A DNA stretch of 46,849 nucleotides from an uncultured Pelagibacteraceae bacterium. GTDB lineage: Bacteria > Pseudomonadota > Alphaproteobacteria > Pelagibacterales > Pelagibacteraceae. Shown piece by piece: positions 32,435 to 42,631 of this stretch (position 1 is the stretch's first letter; each line of letters starts with the position of its first letter). Location of the stretch: positions 1 to 46,849 of the forward strand of contig CACGZG010000008.1 of the NCBI GenBank assembly GCA_902577525.1, given 5' to 3'. Under the pieces are notes generated by a model that saw nothing but the letters and a program-made list of their open reading frames with translations, ran no database searches and was not told the origin of the DNA. The translations under genes were made by a program, and so were the position numbers.

Positions 32435-33703
32435 ATGAGTACAAATAATAAAAATATTCTTTACTGTTCTTTTTGTGGAAAGAGTCAGCACGAAGTTCGA
32501 AAATTAATTGCAGGTCCAACAGTATTTATTTGTGATGAATGTGTTGAGCTTTGTATGGATATTATTAAAGAGGAAAGTAAAGACACCTTTGTAAAACATC
32601 AAGATGGCTTACCTTCGCCTAAAGAAATATGTAATGTATTAGATGATTATGTAATTGGACAATCTCATGCAAAAAAAGTTTTATCTGTTGCAGTCCATAA
32701 TCATTATAAAAGATTGAATTATGAAAATAAAACAAGCAAAAATGTTGAATTAGCAAAATCAAACATACTTTTAGTTGGACCAACAGGTTGTGGGAAAACT
32801 TTGTTGGCCCAAACATTAGCAAGAATTTTAGATGTTCCATTTACAATGGCAGATGCGACAACATTAACTGAAGCAGGATATGTAGGTGAAGATGTTGAAA
32901 ATATAATTTTAAAATTACTACAAGCTGCAGATTACAATGTAGAAAAAGCTCAAAGAGGAATTGTTTATATAGATGAGGTAGATAAAATAAGTAGAAAATC
33001 AGAAAATCCATCAATAACAAGAGACGTATCTGGTGAAGGTGTTCAACAGGCTCTTTTAAAGATTATGGAGGGTACAATTGCGAGTGTTCCTCCGCAAGGA
33101 GGAAGAAAACATCCTCAACAAGAGTTTTTACAAGTTGATACAACAAATATTTTATTTATTTGTGGTGGAGCTTTTGCGGGGCTCGATAAAATAATTTCAC
33201 AAAGAGACAAAGGAAGTTCAATAGGTTTTGGCGCTAATGTGAAGAATATTCAAGATAAGAAAACTGGAGAGTGGATGAAAAATCTAGAGCCTGAAGATTT
33301 ACTTAAATATGGATTGATTCCAGAATTTATAGGTAGATTGCCTATGATAGCAACTTTAGATGATTTAGATGAAAAATCCTTAATAAAAATTTTGCAGGAA
33401 CCAAAAAATTCACTAACAAAACAATATCAAGAGTTATTCAAATTAGATGGAGCAAAATTAACTTTTAAAGATAGTGCATTGAAAGAAATTGCTTTAAAGG
33501 CAATCCAAAAGAAAACAGGCGCAAGAGGATTGAGATCAATTTTAGAAAATATATTATTAAAAACAATGTATGACTTACCAAGTCAAGATAATATACAAGA
33601 GGTTATCGTAGATTCGTCTTCAGCTAAGGGTCAATCACAACCTATTATTGTTCACTCAAAATCTGAGGGAAAATCAAAATCAGGCAAGACGACAGCGGCT
33701 TAA
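32435..33703 (+). CDS. clpX: ATP-dependent Clp protease ATP-binding subunit ClpX
   Basis: The AAA+ unfoldase that feeds substrates to ClpP, 422 aa. The N-terminal C4 zinc domain (CSFCGK and CDECVELC) comes first, then Walker A GPTGCGKT near residue 118, Walker [11 protein letters not shown] and the GAR sensor motif KTGARGLRS. The tail is Ser/Lys-rich. It is spaced 90 nt from clpP and 60 nt from lon, in conserved order. Confidence 0.97.
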   Translation: MSTNNKNILYCSFCGKSQHEVRKLIAGPTVFICDECVELCMDIIKEESKDTFVKHQDGLPSPKEICNVLDDYVIGQSHAKKVLSVAVHNHYKRLNYENKTSKNVELAKSNILLVGPTGCGKTLLAQTLARILDVPFTMADATTLTEAGYVGEDVENIILKLLQAADYNVEKAQRGIVYIDEVDKISRKSENPSITRDVSGEGVQQALLKIMEGTIASVPPQGGRKHPQQEFLQVDTTNILFICGGAFAGLDKIISQRDKGSSIGFGANVKNIQDKKTGEWMKNLEPEDLLKYGLIPEFIGRLPMIATLDDLDEKSLIKILQEPKNSLTKQYQELFKLDGAKLTFKDSALKEIALKAIQKKTGARGLRSILENILLKTMYDLPSQDNIQEVIVDSSSAKGQSQPIIVHSKSEGKSKSGKTTAA

Positions 33704-33746
33704 TATCCTTAATAAAGTTTAAAAAGGTATTGCAATCTAATAGATA

Positions 33747-33771
33747 ATATCCATATTTAAGATATGGATGT
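33747..33771 (+). promoter_or_regulatory. Hairpin over the lon start codon
   Basis: ATCCATAT (33749-33756) pairs perfectly with ATATGGAT (33762-33769) around the loop TTAAG, with two more pairs possible outside. The lon ATG (33764-33766) lies in the 3' strand of this 8-10 bp stem. No Shine-Dalgarno is visible. The structure could reduce translation until melted. Confidence 0.5.
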
Positions 33772-36142
33772 AAAAGTTTCATTACCGTTATTGCCACTAA
33801 GAGATATTGTTGTATTTCCTAGCATGGTTATTCCACTTTTTGTAGGAAGAGATAAGTCGATATTAGCATTAAATGAAGTGATGAAAAATGATAAAAAAAT
33901 TATTCTAGTAACTCAAAAAAATTCAGAAATTGATGATCCAAAAAAAACAGATATTTTTATGTATGGGTGTGAGGGAAGCATTCTTCAGCTTCTTAAATTA
34001 CCTGACGGAACAGTAAAAGTATTAGTAGAAGGTTTAAGAAGAGTAAAAATTTTAGATTTTAAGGATGATGAAAAATTTATTAACTGTGATTTTACTCCTC
34101 ATAATGACATAGTGCAAAAAGATGAAGATCTTTATCCATTAGCTGCAACAGCTCTTAGACGTCTGGAGAAACTTACTTCAATAAACAAAAAAATTTCGAG
34201 TGAAACAATAAATTCTATTAAAGATTTAAAAGATCCATCCCAAATAGCGGACAATATTGCATCACACATAACTGCTACAATTTCCGAAAAGCAACAAATT
34301 TTTGAAACTGTCGATGTTAAAAAAAGATTAAATGCAATTATCAAAATAATGGAAAATGAGACAAGCATCATTGGAGTTGAAAAAAGAATAAGAGGTAGAG
34401 TTAAAACTCAAATGGAAAAAACTCAAAGAGAGTATTATTTAAACGAACAATTAAAAGCCATTCAAAAAGAATTAGGAGAAATAGAGGATGGCAAAGATGA
34501 AAGTACAAGTTTAAATAAAGCTATTATTAAAGCTAAAATGCCGAAAGATGTAGAGAAAAAATGTTTACAGGAACTTAAAAAATTGAAAAATATGAGTCCG
34601 ATGTCAGCAGAAGCCACGGTAGTAAGAAATTATTTAGATTGGATGACGGAACTTCCTTGGTTTAAGAAAAGTGAAGTTGATATTGATTTGACTAAAGCTT
34701 TAAATATTTTAGATAAAGACCATTTTGGTTTAGAAAAAGTTAAAGAAAGAATTATTGAATTTTTAGCTGTGCAAAAAAGAATGGAAAAAATAAAAGGCCC
34801 AATCTTATGTTTGGTTGGACCACCTGGTGTGGGTAAAACTTCTTTGGGTAAATCTATTGCAAAGGCAACTAATAGAGAATTTGTTCGAATGTCAGTTGGT
34901 GGTATGAGAGATGAAGCTGAAATAAGAGGACATAGAAGAACTTATATAGGTTCATTACCAGGAAAAATAATTCAAATGATGAAAAAAGCTGGAACAAAAA
35001 ATCCGTTAATTTTATTAGATGAAATAGATAAAATTGGTAATGATTATAGAGGAGATCCATCTTCAGCTTTACTAGAAGCCTTAGACCCTGAACAAAATAC
35101 AACATTTAATGATCATTATCTTGAAGTTGACTATGATTTGTCAGATGTGATGTTTGTGACAACAGCCAATACATTAAATATTCTTCCTCCATTGTTAGAT
35201 AGAATGGAGATAATTAGGCTTGCAGGATATACAGAGGATGAAAAAATTAATATTGCAAATAAATTTCTTTTACCAAAACAAATTAAAGATAACGGGGTAA
35301 AAGAAAAAGAAATGAATTTAGAAAATGACTTAATAAAAGAAGTTATAAGAAGTTATACTAAAGAGTCTGGTGTTAGAAATCTGGAAAGAGAAATTTCTAA
35401 ATTAGCTCGTAAAGTTGTAAAGAAAATTGTTTCAGGAGAAGAAAAAGAAGTTAAGATTAATAAGAAAAATTTATCTGATTTTTTAGGTGTTCCTAAATTT
35501 AAGTCAGGAGAATTAGAGTCTGAAAATAGGGTTGGCATTGTTACTGGCTTAGCCTGGACTGAATATGGTGGAGAAATTTTAAAAATCGAAACAGTTACAA
35601 TGCCAGGTAAAGGTCGAATGCAAATAACTGGTAAACTTGGAGATGTCATGCAGGAGTCAGTCAAAGCTGCAAAATCTTTTGTTAGATCAAAATGTTTAGA
35701 GTATGGTATTATCCCTCCATTATTTGAAAAAAAGGATTTTCATATTCATGTTCCAGAGGGTGCCACACCTAAAGATGGACCGTCTGCAGGTATTGGAATG
35801 GTTACATCAATCGTTTCATCAATAACAAATATACCTGTAAAAAAAGATGTAGCTATGACAGGTGAAGTAACGTTGACAGGTCAAGTTTTACCTATTGGAG
35901 GATTAAAGGAAAAATTAATAGCAGCACATAGAGCAGGCATCAAAGAAGTTTTGATTCCAAAAGAAAATGAAAAAGATTTAGTTGATATGCCTAAGAAAAT
36001 TATTGATGAGGTTAAAATTACCCCAGTAGAGTATGCCGATGAAGTTTTAAAAATCGCTTTAACAAAAGAACTTAAAAAGACAGAGTGGGTTGAGGTTGAT
36101 ATGTCTAAAAAAGATGACAAATCTCAAGCAAGTATTCAGTAA
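33764..36142 (+). CDS. lon: ATP-dependent protease La
   Basis: Cytoplasmic AAA+ serine protease for misfolded and regulatory proteins, 792 aa, of normal length. The N-domain starts LPLLPLRDIVVFPSMVIPLFVGR, Walker A is GPPGVGKTS near residue 350, Walker B is PLILLDEIDKIG, and the protease domain has the catalytic dyad S674 (PKDGPSAGIGM) and K717 (GGLKEKLIAAHRAG). It follows clpX by 60 nt. The start codon lies in a hairpin, which may control translation. Confidence 0.97.
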   Translation: MDVKVSLPLLPLRDIVVFPSMVIPLFVGRDKSILALNEVMKNDKKIILVTQKNSEIDDPKKTDIFMYGCEGSILQLLKLPDGTVKVLVEGLRRVKILDFKDDEKFINCDFTPHNDIVQKDEDLYPLAATALRRLEKLTSINKKISSETINSIKDLKDPSQIADNIASHITATISEKQQIFETVDVKKRLNAIIKIMENETSIIGVEKRIRGRVKTQMEKTQREYYLNEQLKAIQKELGEIEDGKDESTSLNKAIIKAKMPKDVEKKCLQELKKLKNMSPMSAEATVVRNYLDWMTELPWFKKSEVDIDLTKALNILDKDHFGLEKVKERIIEFLAVQKRMEKIKGPILCLVGPPGVGKTSLGKSIAKATNREFVRMSVGGMRDEAEIRGHRRTYIGSLPGKIIQMMKKAGTKNPLILLDEIDKIGNDYRGDPSSALLEALDPEQNTTFNDHYLEVDYDLSDVMFVTTANTLNILPPLLDRMEIIRLAGYTEDEKINIANKFLLPKQIKDNGVKEKEMNLENDLIKEVIRSYTKESGVRNLEREISKLARKVVKKIVSGEEKEVKINKKNLSDFLGVPKFKSGELESENRVGIVTGLAWTEYGGEILKIETVTMPGKGRMQITGKLGDVMQESVKAAKSFVRSKCLEYGIIPPLFEKKDFHIHVPEGATPKDGPSAGIGMVTSIVSSITNIPVKKDVAMTGEVTLTGQVLPIGGLKEKLIAAHRAGIKEVLIPKENEKDLVDMPKKIIDEVKITPVEYADEVLKIALTKELKKTEWVEVDMSKKDDKSQASIQ

Positions 36143-36154
36143 ACAAAAATTATT

Positions 36155-36274
36155 ATGGAACTTATTTTAATTTCACTATGTGTATTTTTTATAATTTTTT
36201 ATTTATTTAGACCAACTTCAAAAAGTGAAGAAGAAAACTTTAAATCCCGAAATAATTGGAGGGGTGGTTTCTAA
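36155..36274 (+). CDS. Small single-pass membrane protein (39 aa)
   Basis: An open frame starting 12 nt after the lon stop. It codes 39 aa: MELILISLCVFFIIFYLF is one membrane helix, then RPTSKSEEENFKSRNNWRGGF, a charged tail. It is probably co-transcribed with lon. No family is recognised, but the clean helix-plus-tail layout and placement make it credible. Confidence 0.5.
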   Translation: MELILISLCVFFIIFYLFRPTSKSEEENFKSRNNWRGGF

Positions 36275-36301
36275 ATATAATTATCTAATCAATTTCAATT
36301 A

Positions 36302-37165
36302 ATGGAAAACAATATATCAAAAAATTTGGAAATTTTTTGTATGTGTTTATATGACCATTATTTAGAAAATCTAAAAATTCTTAATTATACTCCTGTTGGA
36401 TTGGGAAATGGTAATTTTCGAAAAGAGTGGCTTAGAGATTTTGAGGGTGACAACATATCAAATAAAAATAAGAATTATGGTGAATACACTTTTTATTATT
36501 GGTTTTGGAAAAACAAACTTAAAAATATTAAAGATGATAAATGGATAGGATTTTCTCATTATAGACACCATTGGAGTAATCAATCTCAAATAAAATCAGA
36601 TGAATTAAATAAAATAATTAATGTTGATAATTTCTCTGATTATATTTTAAGAAAAGAAAACCCAGAGTGGGAAAATTATAAAGTTATTCTTGGTGATCCA
36701 ATGTTTGTAAATGGAAAATACAAGATAAGTAAAATTTTAAAAAAAGGTTTTAAAATTTTATGTAAAGACTTACTAGCTTTCACAAAAAAAAAAAGAAATA
36801 TTAAACTTCACTTTGATATGTTTCATGGTTATGGAATAATTGATAAAGCTTTAGATGTTATGGATAAAAGTGAAAAAGATGATTTCAAATATTATATTAA
36901 TAATAATTATTCTTTTAATAGAGAGAATATGTTTATTTGTAGATCTAAAGATTTGATGAATAATTATTTTGTTTCAGTATTTCAATGGTTAAATAGATGT
37001 GAAAAAATTTTTGGATTCAATCTTGAGGGCTATTCCAAAACAAGGATTTACACTTTCCTTGCTGAGAGATATATTTCATATTGGTTTAATAAATATTCAA
37101 CTCCTTTACCATGGCCAGTATTTTTTTTTGATACAAATAAAAACAAAATCAAATTAAAAAATTAG
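36302..37165 (+). CDS. DUF4422 glycosyltransferase-like protein
   Basis: A 287-aa protein resembling the DUF4422 family, found in capsule and LPS clusters and predicted to transfer sugars. The family core reads GDNISNKNKNYGEYTFYYWFWKN, split by the DNIS and KN motifs, then WIGFSHYRHHW (classical GxxHYRR). The C-terminal part has ENMFICRSKDLMNNYF and RIYTFLAERYISYW, which match the ending of the family. It is expected in the cytoplasm. It begins a three-gene glycan group between lon and the tRNAs. Confidence 0.8.
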   Translation: MENNISKNLEIFCMCLYDHYLENLKILNYTPVGLGNGNFRKEWLRDFEGDNISNKNKNYGEYTFYYWFWKNKLKNIKDDKWIGFSHYRHHWSNQSQIKSDELNKIINVDNFSDYILRKENPEWENYKVILGDPMFVNGKYKISKILKKGFKILCKDLLAFTKKKRNIKLHFDMFHGYGIIDKALDVMDKSEKDDFKYYINNNYSFNRENMFICRSKDLMNNYFVSVFQWLNRCEKIFGFNLEGYSKTRIYTFLAERYISYWFNKYSTPLPWPVFFFDTNKNKIKLKN

Positions 37166-37827
37166 TTTTTAATAAATAAAAGATTTAAAGAATAAGTTCC
37201 ATTTTTTTTTGTTTTACATGCAACGTACTTATCATCATTTCTAGAGATAAAAACCATTCTAAAACCAAGATTTTCAAAAAATTTTTTAATTTTTTTTAGT
37301 GAATGAATACTCTGAATTAACTTTTGATGATTAGATTGTTTAGAAATATATTTTTTTTTAAGAGTAATTGGAGTATTTGTAATAATAATTGTGTGAATAG
37401 TCTTAAAATTTAATTCTTTTTTTATATCATTTATATCCGTTAAATATTGAAGTGAAGATCCAAAGTTGACTATATGAAATTTCCTTTTTTTTAAATGAAA
37501 GGATTTTGTTAAAAAACTTATTTTAAAAGGTTTATTAACTACTTTATTTTTTTTTGAAAATGGATCGAAAATATAAAAATTATACTGTTTGACTTTTATC
37601 TTTGAGATTATATTTGACAAAGCTAATAAATTACTTCCATAATCAAGTAAATTAATTTTTTTTTTTACATTACTCCTTAATACTAATGTTGTACAAAATA
37701 AATCTCTAACATGATTGTATAGACCTTTTTCAATATAGTTAATTTTATATTTTTTATTAAATTTGATTAACTTTTTCGAAAGTTTTAAATTTGAAATATT
37801 ATACTGATTCCAATTATAATGTGACAT
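37162..37827 (-). CDS. Putative class I methyltransferase-like protein (possibly TIGR04325 type)
   Basis: A 221-aa protein, very AT-rich in coding. A Rossmann-like order is visible: INLLDYGSNLLALSNII (in place of the SAM-binding DxGxGxG), NFYIFDPFSK as the second strand, and HIVNFGSSLQYLTD as the fourth. This pattern resembles the TIGR04325 methyltransferases of polysaccharide clusters, but the glycine motif is degenerate. The 3' end overlaps the DUF4422 gene by 4 bp on the opposite strand. It may modify a sugar; function is not certain. Confidence 0.5.
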   Translation of the reverse strand: MSHYNWNQYNISNLKLSKKLIKFNKKYKINYIEKGLYNHVRDLFCTTLVLRSNVKKKINLLDYGSNLLALSNIISKIKVKQYNFYIFDPFSKKNKVVNKPFKISFLTKSFHLKKRKFHIVNFGSSLQYLTDINDIKKELNFKTIHTIIITNTPITLKKKYISKQSNHQKLIQSIHSLKKIKKFFENLGFRMVFISRNDDKYVACKTKKNGTYSLNLLFIKN

Positions 37828-37879
37828 AATTGTAATATATTGAATATAATTTTAATATATATATAAATTTTTTAATAAT

Positions 37880-39028
37880 ATGTTTAAAGATTATCCATTA
37901 ATGAAAAATAATAAAGGTTCAGTCCCTTTATTTTATCCTCATATCCCAAAAAACTCAGCTAAATCACTTTCAAAAGTTTTAAAAGGTAGGTGGATTGGGC
38001 AAGGACCGTTAGTAGACAAATTTGAAAGTATTTTTTCAAAAAAATTTACAAAAAACTTACCATGTGTAGCAGTCGGTTCTGGAACAGATGCATTACATTT
38101 AGCATATTTATTAGCAGGTATTAAAAAAAATGATGAAGTGATCTGTCCTGTTTTTACATGCACCGCCACTAATATCCCACTTCTATATATTGGTGCAAAA
38201 ATAAAATTTGCAGATATTGATCCAAAAACTTTTAATATTTCAATTGAACATGTTAAAAAACTGGTATCAAAAAAAACAAAAGCAATTGTTTTTGTTAATT
38301 ATGGTGGATTACCATGTGATCTTACAGAGTTAAATAAAATTGCAAAAAAATATAAAGTTAAACTTATCCAAGATGCAGCACAAAGTTTAGGAAATTTTTA
38401 TAAAAATAAACCAATCACACAATATTCAGATTTTACAATATTTAGTTTTCAAGCAATAAAACATATTAGCTCTGGTGATGGTGGGCTCCTATGTTTTAAA
38501 GATAAAAAAATTTTAAAAAAAGCTTACAGAATGAGATGGTTTGGAATCGATAGACTAAAAAAACAGGGTGGAACTTGGGAAAATGATATCAAAGAAATTG
38601 GTTATAAATATCAAATGACTGATCTTGGCGCTGCAATTTTGCTAGATGCATTAAAAGAATTTAATACAATTAAACAACATAGAAGAAAAATTTTTAGTAT
38701 TTATGAAAAAAATTTAAAAAACAATAAAAAAGTAAAAGTTATAAATTCTCTAGGAAAATTTACACATAGCAATTGGCTTTTTACTATTTTAGTAGATAAA
38801 AAAGATTTTTTACAAAAAAAACTTAGACAATCAAATATTGAGACTAACCAAGTTCATTTTAGAAATGATAGATATTCTATATTTAAAAAATTCGTAAAAA
38901 ATAAAAAATTTCCAAATATGGATTCAGTTGAGAAGAAATATTTAGTTTTGCCGGTTCATACAAAAATGAGTTTTTCTGATGCTAATTATGTAGTTAAAAA
39001 AGTTAATCTTTTTTTAAAAAACGCTTAA
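37880..39028 (+). CDS. DegT/DnrJ/EryC1/StrS family sugar aminotransferase
   Basis: A 382-aa PLP-dependent aminotransferase that adds an amino group to a nucleotide-linked keto-sugar. Family features: GRWIGQGPLVDKFE near the start, VAVGSGTDALHLAYLLAGI for PLP phosphate binding, the aspartate in LIQDAAQSLG, and the PLP lysine in FSFQAIKHISSGDGG. MRWFGIDR follows. Together with the neighbours it suggests an amino sugar on the cell surface. The nucleotide sugar is unknown. Confidence 0.92.
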   Translation: MFKDYPLMKNNKGSVPLFYPHIPKNSAKSLSKVLKGRWIGQGPLVDKFESIFSKKFTKNLPCVAVGSGTDALHLAYLLAGIKKNDEVICPVFTCTATNIPLLYIGAKIKFADIDPKTFNISIEHVKKLVSKKTKAIVFVNYGGLPCDLTELNKIAKKYKVKLIQDAAQSLGNFYKNKPITQYSDFTIFSFQAIKHISSGDGGLLCFKDKKILKKAYRMRWFGIDRLKKQGGTWENDIKEIGYKYQMTDLGAAILLDALKEFNTIKQHRRKIFSIYEKNLKNNKKVKVINSLGKFTHSNWLFTILVDKKDFLQKKLRQSNIETNQVHFRNDRYSIFKKFVKNKKFPNMDSVEKKYLVLPVHTKMSFSDANYVVKKVNLFLKNA

Positions 39029-39040
39029 TTTTAAAAAAAA

Positions 39041-39090
39041 ACATCATCTGTGTTGCTTTCTAAATTTTTATGATGTAAACACTTTTTTTT
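39041..39090 (+). terminator. Possible weak terminator after the aminotransferase
   Basis: ACATCAT (39041-39047) can pair with ATGATGT (39070-39076), or GTGTT (39050-39054) with AACAC (39078-39082). The latter is followed at once by eight T (39083-39090). The stems are AT-rich and the loops long, so the call is tentative. Confidence 0.3.
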
Positions 39091-39098
39091 GGTTATAT

Positions 39099-39174
39099 GG
39101 GCGGTTAGCTCAGTTGGTAGAGCATCTCGTTTACACCGAGGGGGTCAAAGGTTCGAGTCCTTTACTGCCCACCA
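39099..39174 (+). tRNA. tRNA-Val (UAC anticodon)
   Basis: 76 nt with a complete cloverleaf: acceptor GGGCGGT with ACTGCCC, D-arm GCTCAGTTGGTAGAGC, anticodon TAC in loop TTTACAC closed by TCTCG/CGAGG, T-arm with GGTTCGAGTCC. CCA is encoded. A TATGAT hexamer at 39069-39074 is a possible -10 element. Confidence 0.97.
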
Positions 39175-39189
39175 AAAAGAATCAATAGT

Positions 39190-39266
39190 GGGGGTGTAGC
39201 TCAGTTGGTTAGAGCGATCGCCTGTCACGCGATAGGTCGAGGGTTCGAGTCCCTTCACTCCCGCCA
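39190..39266 (+). tRNA. tRNA-Asp (GUC anticodon)
   Basis: 77 nt. Acceptor GGGGGTG with CACTCCC, D-arm GCTCAGTTGGTTAGAGC, anticodon stem ATCGC/GCGAT around loop CTGTCAC, giving GTC. Discriminator G and encoded CCA. It lies 15 nt after tRNA-Val, probably on one transcript. Confidence 0.97.
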
Positions 39267-39306
39267 CTTAACACGATAATTAATAGAAATATTGATATTT
39301 ATTCTG

Positions 39307-39312
39307 TATAAT
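39307..39312 (+). promoter_or_regulatory. Candidate -10 element of the nuo operon
   Basis: A perfect TATAAT, preceded directly by TG, 49 nt before the nuoA ATG. No good -35 element lies 16-18 nt upstream. Transcription would start near 39319. The operon could also be read through from the tRNAs. Confidence 0.4.
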
Positions 39313-39361
39313 GTGACCTATCACCACTTCATCTGTCTATAAAAAATGATATATATTCAGC

Positions 39362-39730
39362 ATGATTGCGGATTTTTTAATAGACTATTTACCAATAATT
39401 ATTTTCTTATTTATGGCTCTAGGGTTGAGCTGTGCTTTTATATTACTAAATTTTATTTTATCACCAAAAAAACCTGACCCAGAAAAATTATCTGCATACG
39501 AATGTGGTTTTGAACCATTTCAGGACTCAAGAATGGAATTTGATGTAAGATTTTATTTAGTAGCAATTCTTTTCATTATTTTTGATTTAGAAATAGCATT
39601 TCTTTTTCCGTGGGCTATTTCATTAGGAAGTATTGGATTTTTAGGTTTTATTTCAATGATGATTTTTTTGTTCATACTGACAGTTGGATTTATTTATGAA
39701 TGGAAAAAAGGTGCTTTAGATTGGGAATAA
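39362..39730 (+). CDS. nuoA: NADH-quinone oxidoreductase subunit A
   Basis: A 122-aa membrane subunit of complex I with three helices. The conserved loop after helix 1 is seen: [16 protein letters not shown], with the cysteine, then [25 protein letters not shown], which contains the functionally important DLE. It opens the nuo operon 95 nt after tRNA-Asp. Confidence 0.96.
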   Translation: MIADFLIDYLPIIIFLFMALGLSCAFILLNFILSPKKPDPEKLSAYECGFEPFQDSRMEFDVRFYLVAILFIIFDLEIAFLFPWAISLGSIGFLGFISMMIFLFILTVGFIYEWKKGALDWE

Positions 39731-39743
39731 AAAAAAAATTTGA

Positions 39744-40259
39744 ATGAGTAATAAATTAGATCAAGTTCCGGAAGAATTTAAACAATTAGCAAAGGATTTT
39801 AGCGAAAAAGGTTTTATTACAACCTCGTTAGATAATTTAATTAATTGGTCGAGATCTGGATCTTTACATTGGATGACTTTTGGGCTCGCATGTTGTGCAG
39901 TGGAAATGATGCAAACGGCAATGCCAAGGTATGATCTTGAAAGATTTGGTGCAGCGCCCAGAGGATCACCTAGACAATCAGATGTAATGATCGTTGCTGG
40001 TACTTTGACTAATAAAATGGCACCTGCTTTAAGAAAAGTTTATGATCAGATGCCAGAACCAAGATATGTCATCTCCATGGGAAGTTGTGCAAATGGTGGA
40101 GGATATTATCATTATTCGTATTCAGTTGTAAGAGGTTGTGATCGAATTGTTCCTGTTGATATTTATGTACCTGGTTGTCCTCCATCAGCTGAGGCATTAC
40201 TTTATGGAATAATGCAATTACAAAAAAAAATTAGAAATAAAGGATCTTTTAGTAGATAA
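39744..40259 (+). CDS. nuoB: NADH-quinone oxidoreductase subunit B
   Basis: A 171-aa subunit that holds the terminal 4Fe-4S cluster N2, which passes electrons to quinone. Ligands are C50 and C51 ([10 protein letters not shown]), C115 (MGSCANGGG) and C145 (VPGCPPSAE). It sits at the joint of the matrix and membrane arms. It follows nuoA by 13 nt. Confidence 0.97.
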   Translation: MSNKLDQVPEEFKQLAKDFSEKGFITTSLDNLINWSRSGSLHWMTFGLACCAVEMMQTAMPRYDLERFGAAPRGSPRQSDVMIVAGTLTNKMAPALRKVYDQMPEPRYVISMGSCANGGGYYHYSYSVVRGCDRIVPVDIYVPGCPPSAEALLYGIMQLQKKIRNKGSFSR

Positions 40260-40261
40260 AG

Positions 40262-40867
40262 ATGGAAAATTTAATTAATTTAGAAAAAAAAATAAATTCA
40301 AATCTTGGTACGAAGATTAATAAAACTTTTATTAAACATAATCAAATTTATGTTGAAATAGATAAAGAGGACTTAATAGAAGTAACTTTATTTTTTAAAA
40401 CTAATAAAAATACTAAATTTCGACAATTAATAGATATTACAGTTGTTGATTATCCTGAAAAGTCTCAAAGGTTTAAAGTTGTTTATTTATTTTTAAGTCA
40501 TGAATTTAATCAAAGAATGATTTTAAGTTATATGATAAATGAAAAAGAGGTAATTTCATCTTTGACTTCAATTTTTCCGTCAGCTAATTGGATGGAAAGA
40601 GAAGTTTTTGATATGTATGGCGTAAATTTTAAAGATCATCCAGACTTAAGAAGAATTCTCACAGACTATGGTTTTGAAGGTCATCCATTAAGAAAGGATT
40701 TTCCTTTAACAGGCCATACTGAAGTTAGGTACAGTGAAGATCAAAAAAAAGTTATAAATGAGCCAGTTAAGTTAGAACAGAATTTTAGAAATTTTGATTA
40801 TGAGAGTCCATGGGAGGGAACAAAATATATTAAAGAAGAAATAGATAATAATGACAAAAAAAATTAA
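40262..40867 (+). CDS. nuoC: NADH-quinone oxidoreductase subunit C
   Basis: A 201-aa peripheral-arm subunit (30 kDa type). The C-terminal signature [37 protein letters not shown] is complete, split by the ERE, FDMYG and HPLRKDFP motifs. It binds NuoD and supports the quinone site. It starts 2 nt after nuoB, and its end overlaps nuoD by 17 bp. Confidence 0.96.
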   Translation: MENLINLEKKINSNLGTKINKTFIKHNQIYVEIDKEDLIEVTLFFKTNKNTKFRQLIDITVVDYPEKSQRFKVVYLFLSHEFNQRMILSYMINEKEVISSLTSIFPSANWMEREVFDMYGVNFKDHPDLRRILTDYGFEGHPLRKDFPLTGHTEVRYSEDQKKVINEPVKLEQNFRNFDYESPWEGTKYIKEEIDNNDKKN

Positions 40868-42026
40868 AAATTTAAATTTAAATTTTGGACCCCAACATCC
40901 TGCTGCTCATGGTGTTTTAAGACTTATACTAGAGTTGGATGGTGAAGTTGTAGAAAAAGCAGATCCACATATTGGGTTATTACACCGAGGTACGGAAAAA
41001 CTAATTGAAAATAAAACTTACATGCAAGCAGTCCCATATTTTGATCGTCTTGACTATGTAGCTCCAATGAATCAAGAGCACGCTTTTGCATTAGCAATAG
41101 AAAAAATTTTAAATATTGATGTTCCAATTAGAGCACAATACATACGTGTCATGTTTTGTGAAATTGGAAGAATATTAAGTCATATATTAAATGTCACTAC
41201 CCAAGCACTTGATGTAGGTGCTTTAACTCCATCTTTATGGGGATTCGAAGAGAGAGAAACATTAATGACTTTTTATGAACGTGCATCCGGATCAAGACTA
41301 CATGCCAATTATTTTAGAGCAGGGGGTGTTCACCAAGATCTACCTGCGGGTTTGGAGAATGATATTGCTAAATTTTGTGAAACCTTTCCAAAAATTATTA
41401 ATGATCTTGAAAACCTTTTGACTGATAATAGAATTTTTAAACAAAGAAATGTTGATATAGGGATAGTTTCTAAAGACGATGCAATAGATTATTCTTTTAG
41501 CGGGGTAATGATAAGAGGTTCAGGTATCCCATGGGATCTTAGAAAATCACAACCCTATGATTGTTATGATCAATTAGAATTTAAGGTTCCTGTAGGCAAA
41601 AATGGTGATTGTTTTGATAGGTATTTGTGTAGAATTGAAGAAATGAAAGAAAGTGTCTCAATTATAAAACAATGTTTAACAAAAATGGAAAAAGGTCCAA
41701 TTAAAACTTTTGATGGAAAAATTTCTCCTCCGTCTAAAAAAGAGATCAAACAATCAATGGAAGCTTTAATTCATCATTTTAAATTATTTACTGAAGGATA
41801 CCGTGTACCTGAGGATGAAATTTATACTGCTGTAGAAGCACCTAAAGGAGAATTTGGAGTTTATTTAATTTCAGATGGATCAAGTAAGCCATATAAATGC
41901 AAAATTAGAGCACCAGGATTTTCTCATTTGCAATCAATGGATTATTTAATTAAAGGTCATATGTTGGCAGATGTTCCTGCGGTATTAGGTTCTCTTGATA
42001 TAGTCTTTGGAGAGGTTGATAGATGA
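40851..42026 (+). CDS. nuoD: NADH-quinone oxidoreductase subunit D
   Basis: A 391-aa (49 kDa type) peripheral-arm subunit that lines the quinone pocket with NuoB. The N-terminal [14 protein letters not shown] holds the quinone-site histidines, [13 protein letters not shown] is the second motif, and the end reads [11 protein letters not shown] as in the family. It overlaps nuoC by 17 bp and nuoE by 4 bp. Confidence 0.97.
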   Translation: MTKKIKNLNLNFGPQHPAAHGVLRLILELDGEVVEKADPHIGLLHRGTEKLIENKTYMQAVPYFDRLDYVAPMNQEHAFALAIEKILNIDVPIRAQYIRVMFCEIGRILSHILNVTTQALDVGALTPSLWGFEERETLMTFYERASGSRLHANYFRAGGVHQDLPAGLENDIAKFCETFPKIINDLENLLTDNRIFKQRNVDIGIVSKDDAIDYSFSGVMIRGSGIPWDLRKSQPYDCYDQLEFKVPVGKNGDCFDRYLCRIEEMKESVSIIKQCLTKMEKGPIKTFDGKISPPSKKEIKQSMEALIHHFKLFTEGYRVPEDEIYTAVEAPKGEFGVYLISDGSSKPYKCKIRAPGFSHLQSMDYLIKGHMLADVPAVLGSLDIVFGEVDR

Positions 42027-42631
42027 GTTTAAGAAAACCTGCAAAAAATCAACCTGAAAATTTTGTATTTAATTCTTCTTCGTTAGAGGCAGCAAAAAGA
42101 ATAATAGCTAATTACCCAGATGGTAAACAACAAAGTGCTGTAATGGCATTACTTTATATAGCTCAAAAACAAAACGATAACTGGATTCCACTAGCAGCAA
42201 TGAAGTACATCGCAAAATTTTTAGATATGCCTTATATAAAAGTTTATGAAGTTGCAACTTTCTATAGCATGTATAATTTGTCTCCAGTAGGTAAATATTT
42301 TGTTCAAGTGTGTACTACAACACCATGCATGATAAGAGGCGCTAATAAGTTAGTGGAAGCATGTAAAGAAAAAATTTCAGAAAATGAGTTGGAACTTTCG
42401 AAAAATAATAATTGTTCATGGATGGAAGTAGAATGTCTAGGTGCATGTGTTAATGCTCCGATGATGCAAATAAATGATGATTACTATGAAGATCTTGATA
42501 AAGAAAAAACTCTAAAAATATTAGATAAAGTTTTAAGTGGAGAAAAACCTATACCTGGTTCCTATAGAGGAAGAGTAAATAATGAGCCTGAAAATAATAG
42601 AAAAACATTAATGGATTTAAAAAATGCTTAA
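42023..42631 (+). CDS. nuoE: NADH-quinone oxidoreductase subunit E
   Basis: A 202-aa (24 kDa type) subunit with the 2Fe-2S cluster N1a. Ligands are C97 and C102 (VCTTTPC) and C138 and C142 (CLGAC). The helical N-terminal part is typical, while the last ~35 residues are longer than in short homologues. It overlaps nuoD by 4 bp and nuoF by 8 bp. Confidence 0.96.
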   Translation: MSLRKPAKNQPENFVFNSSSLEAAKRIIANYPDGKQQSAVMALLYIAQKQNDNWIPLAAMKYIAKFLDMPYIKVYEVATFYSMYNLSPVGKYFVQVCTTTPCMIRGANKLVEACKEKISENELELSKNNNCSWMEVECLGACVNAPMMQINDDYYEDLDKEKTLKILDKVLSGEKPIPGSYRGRVNNEPENNRKTLMDLKNA

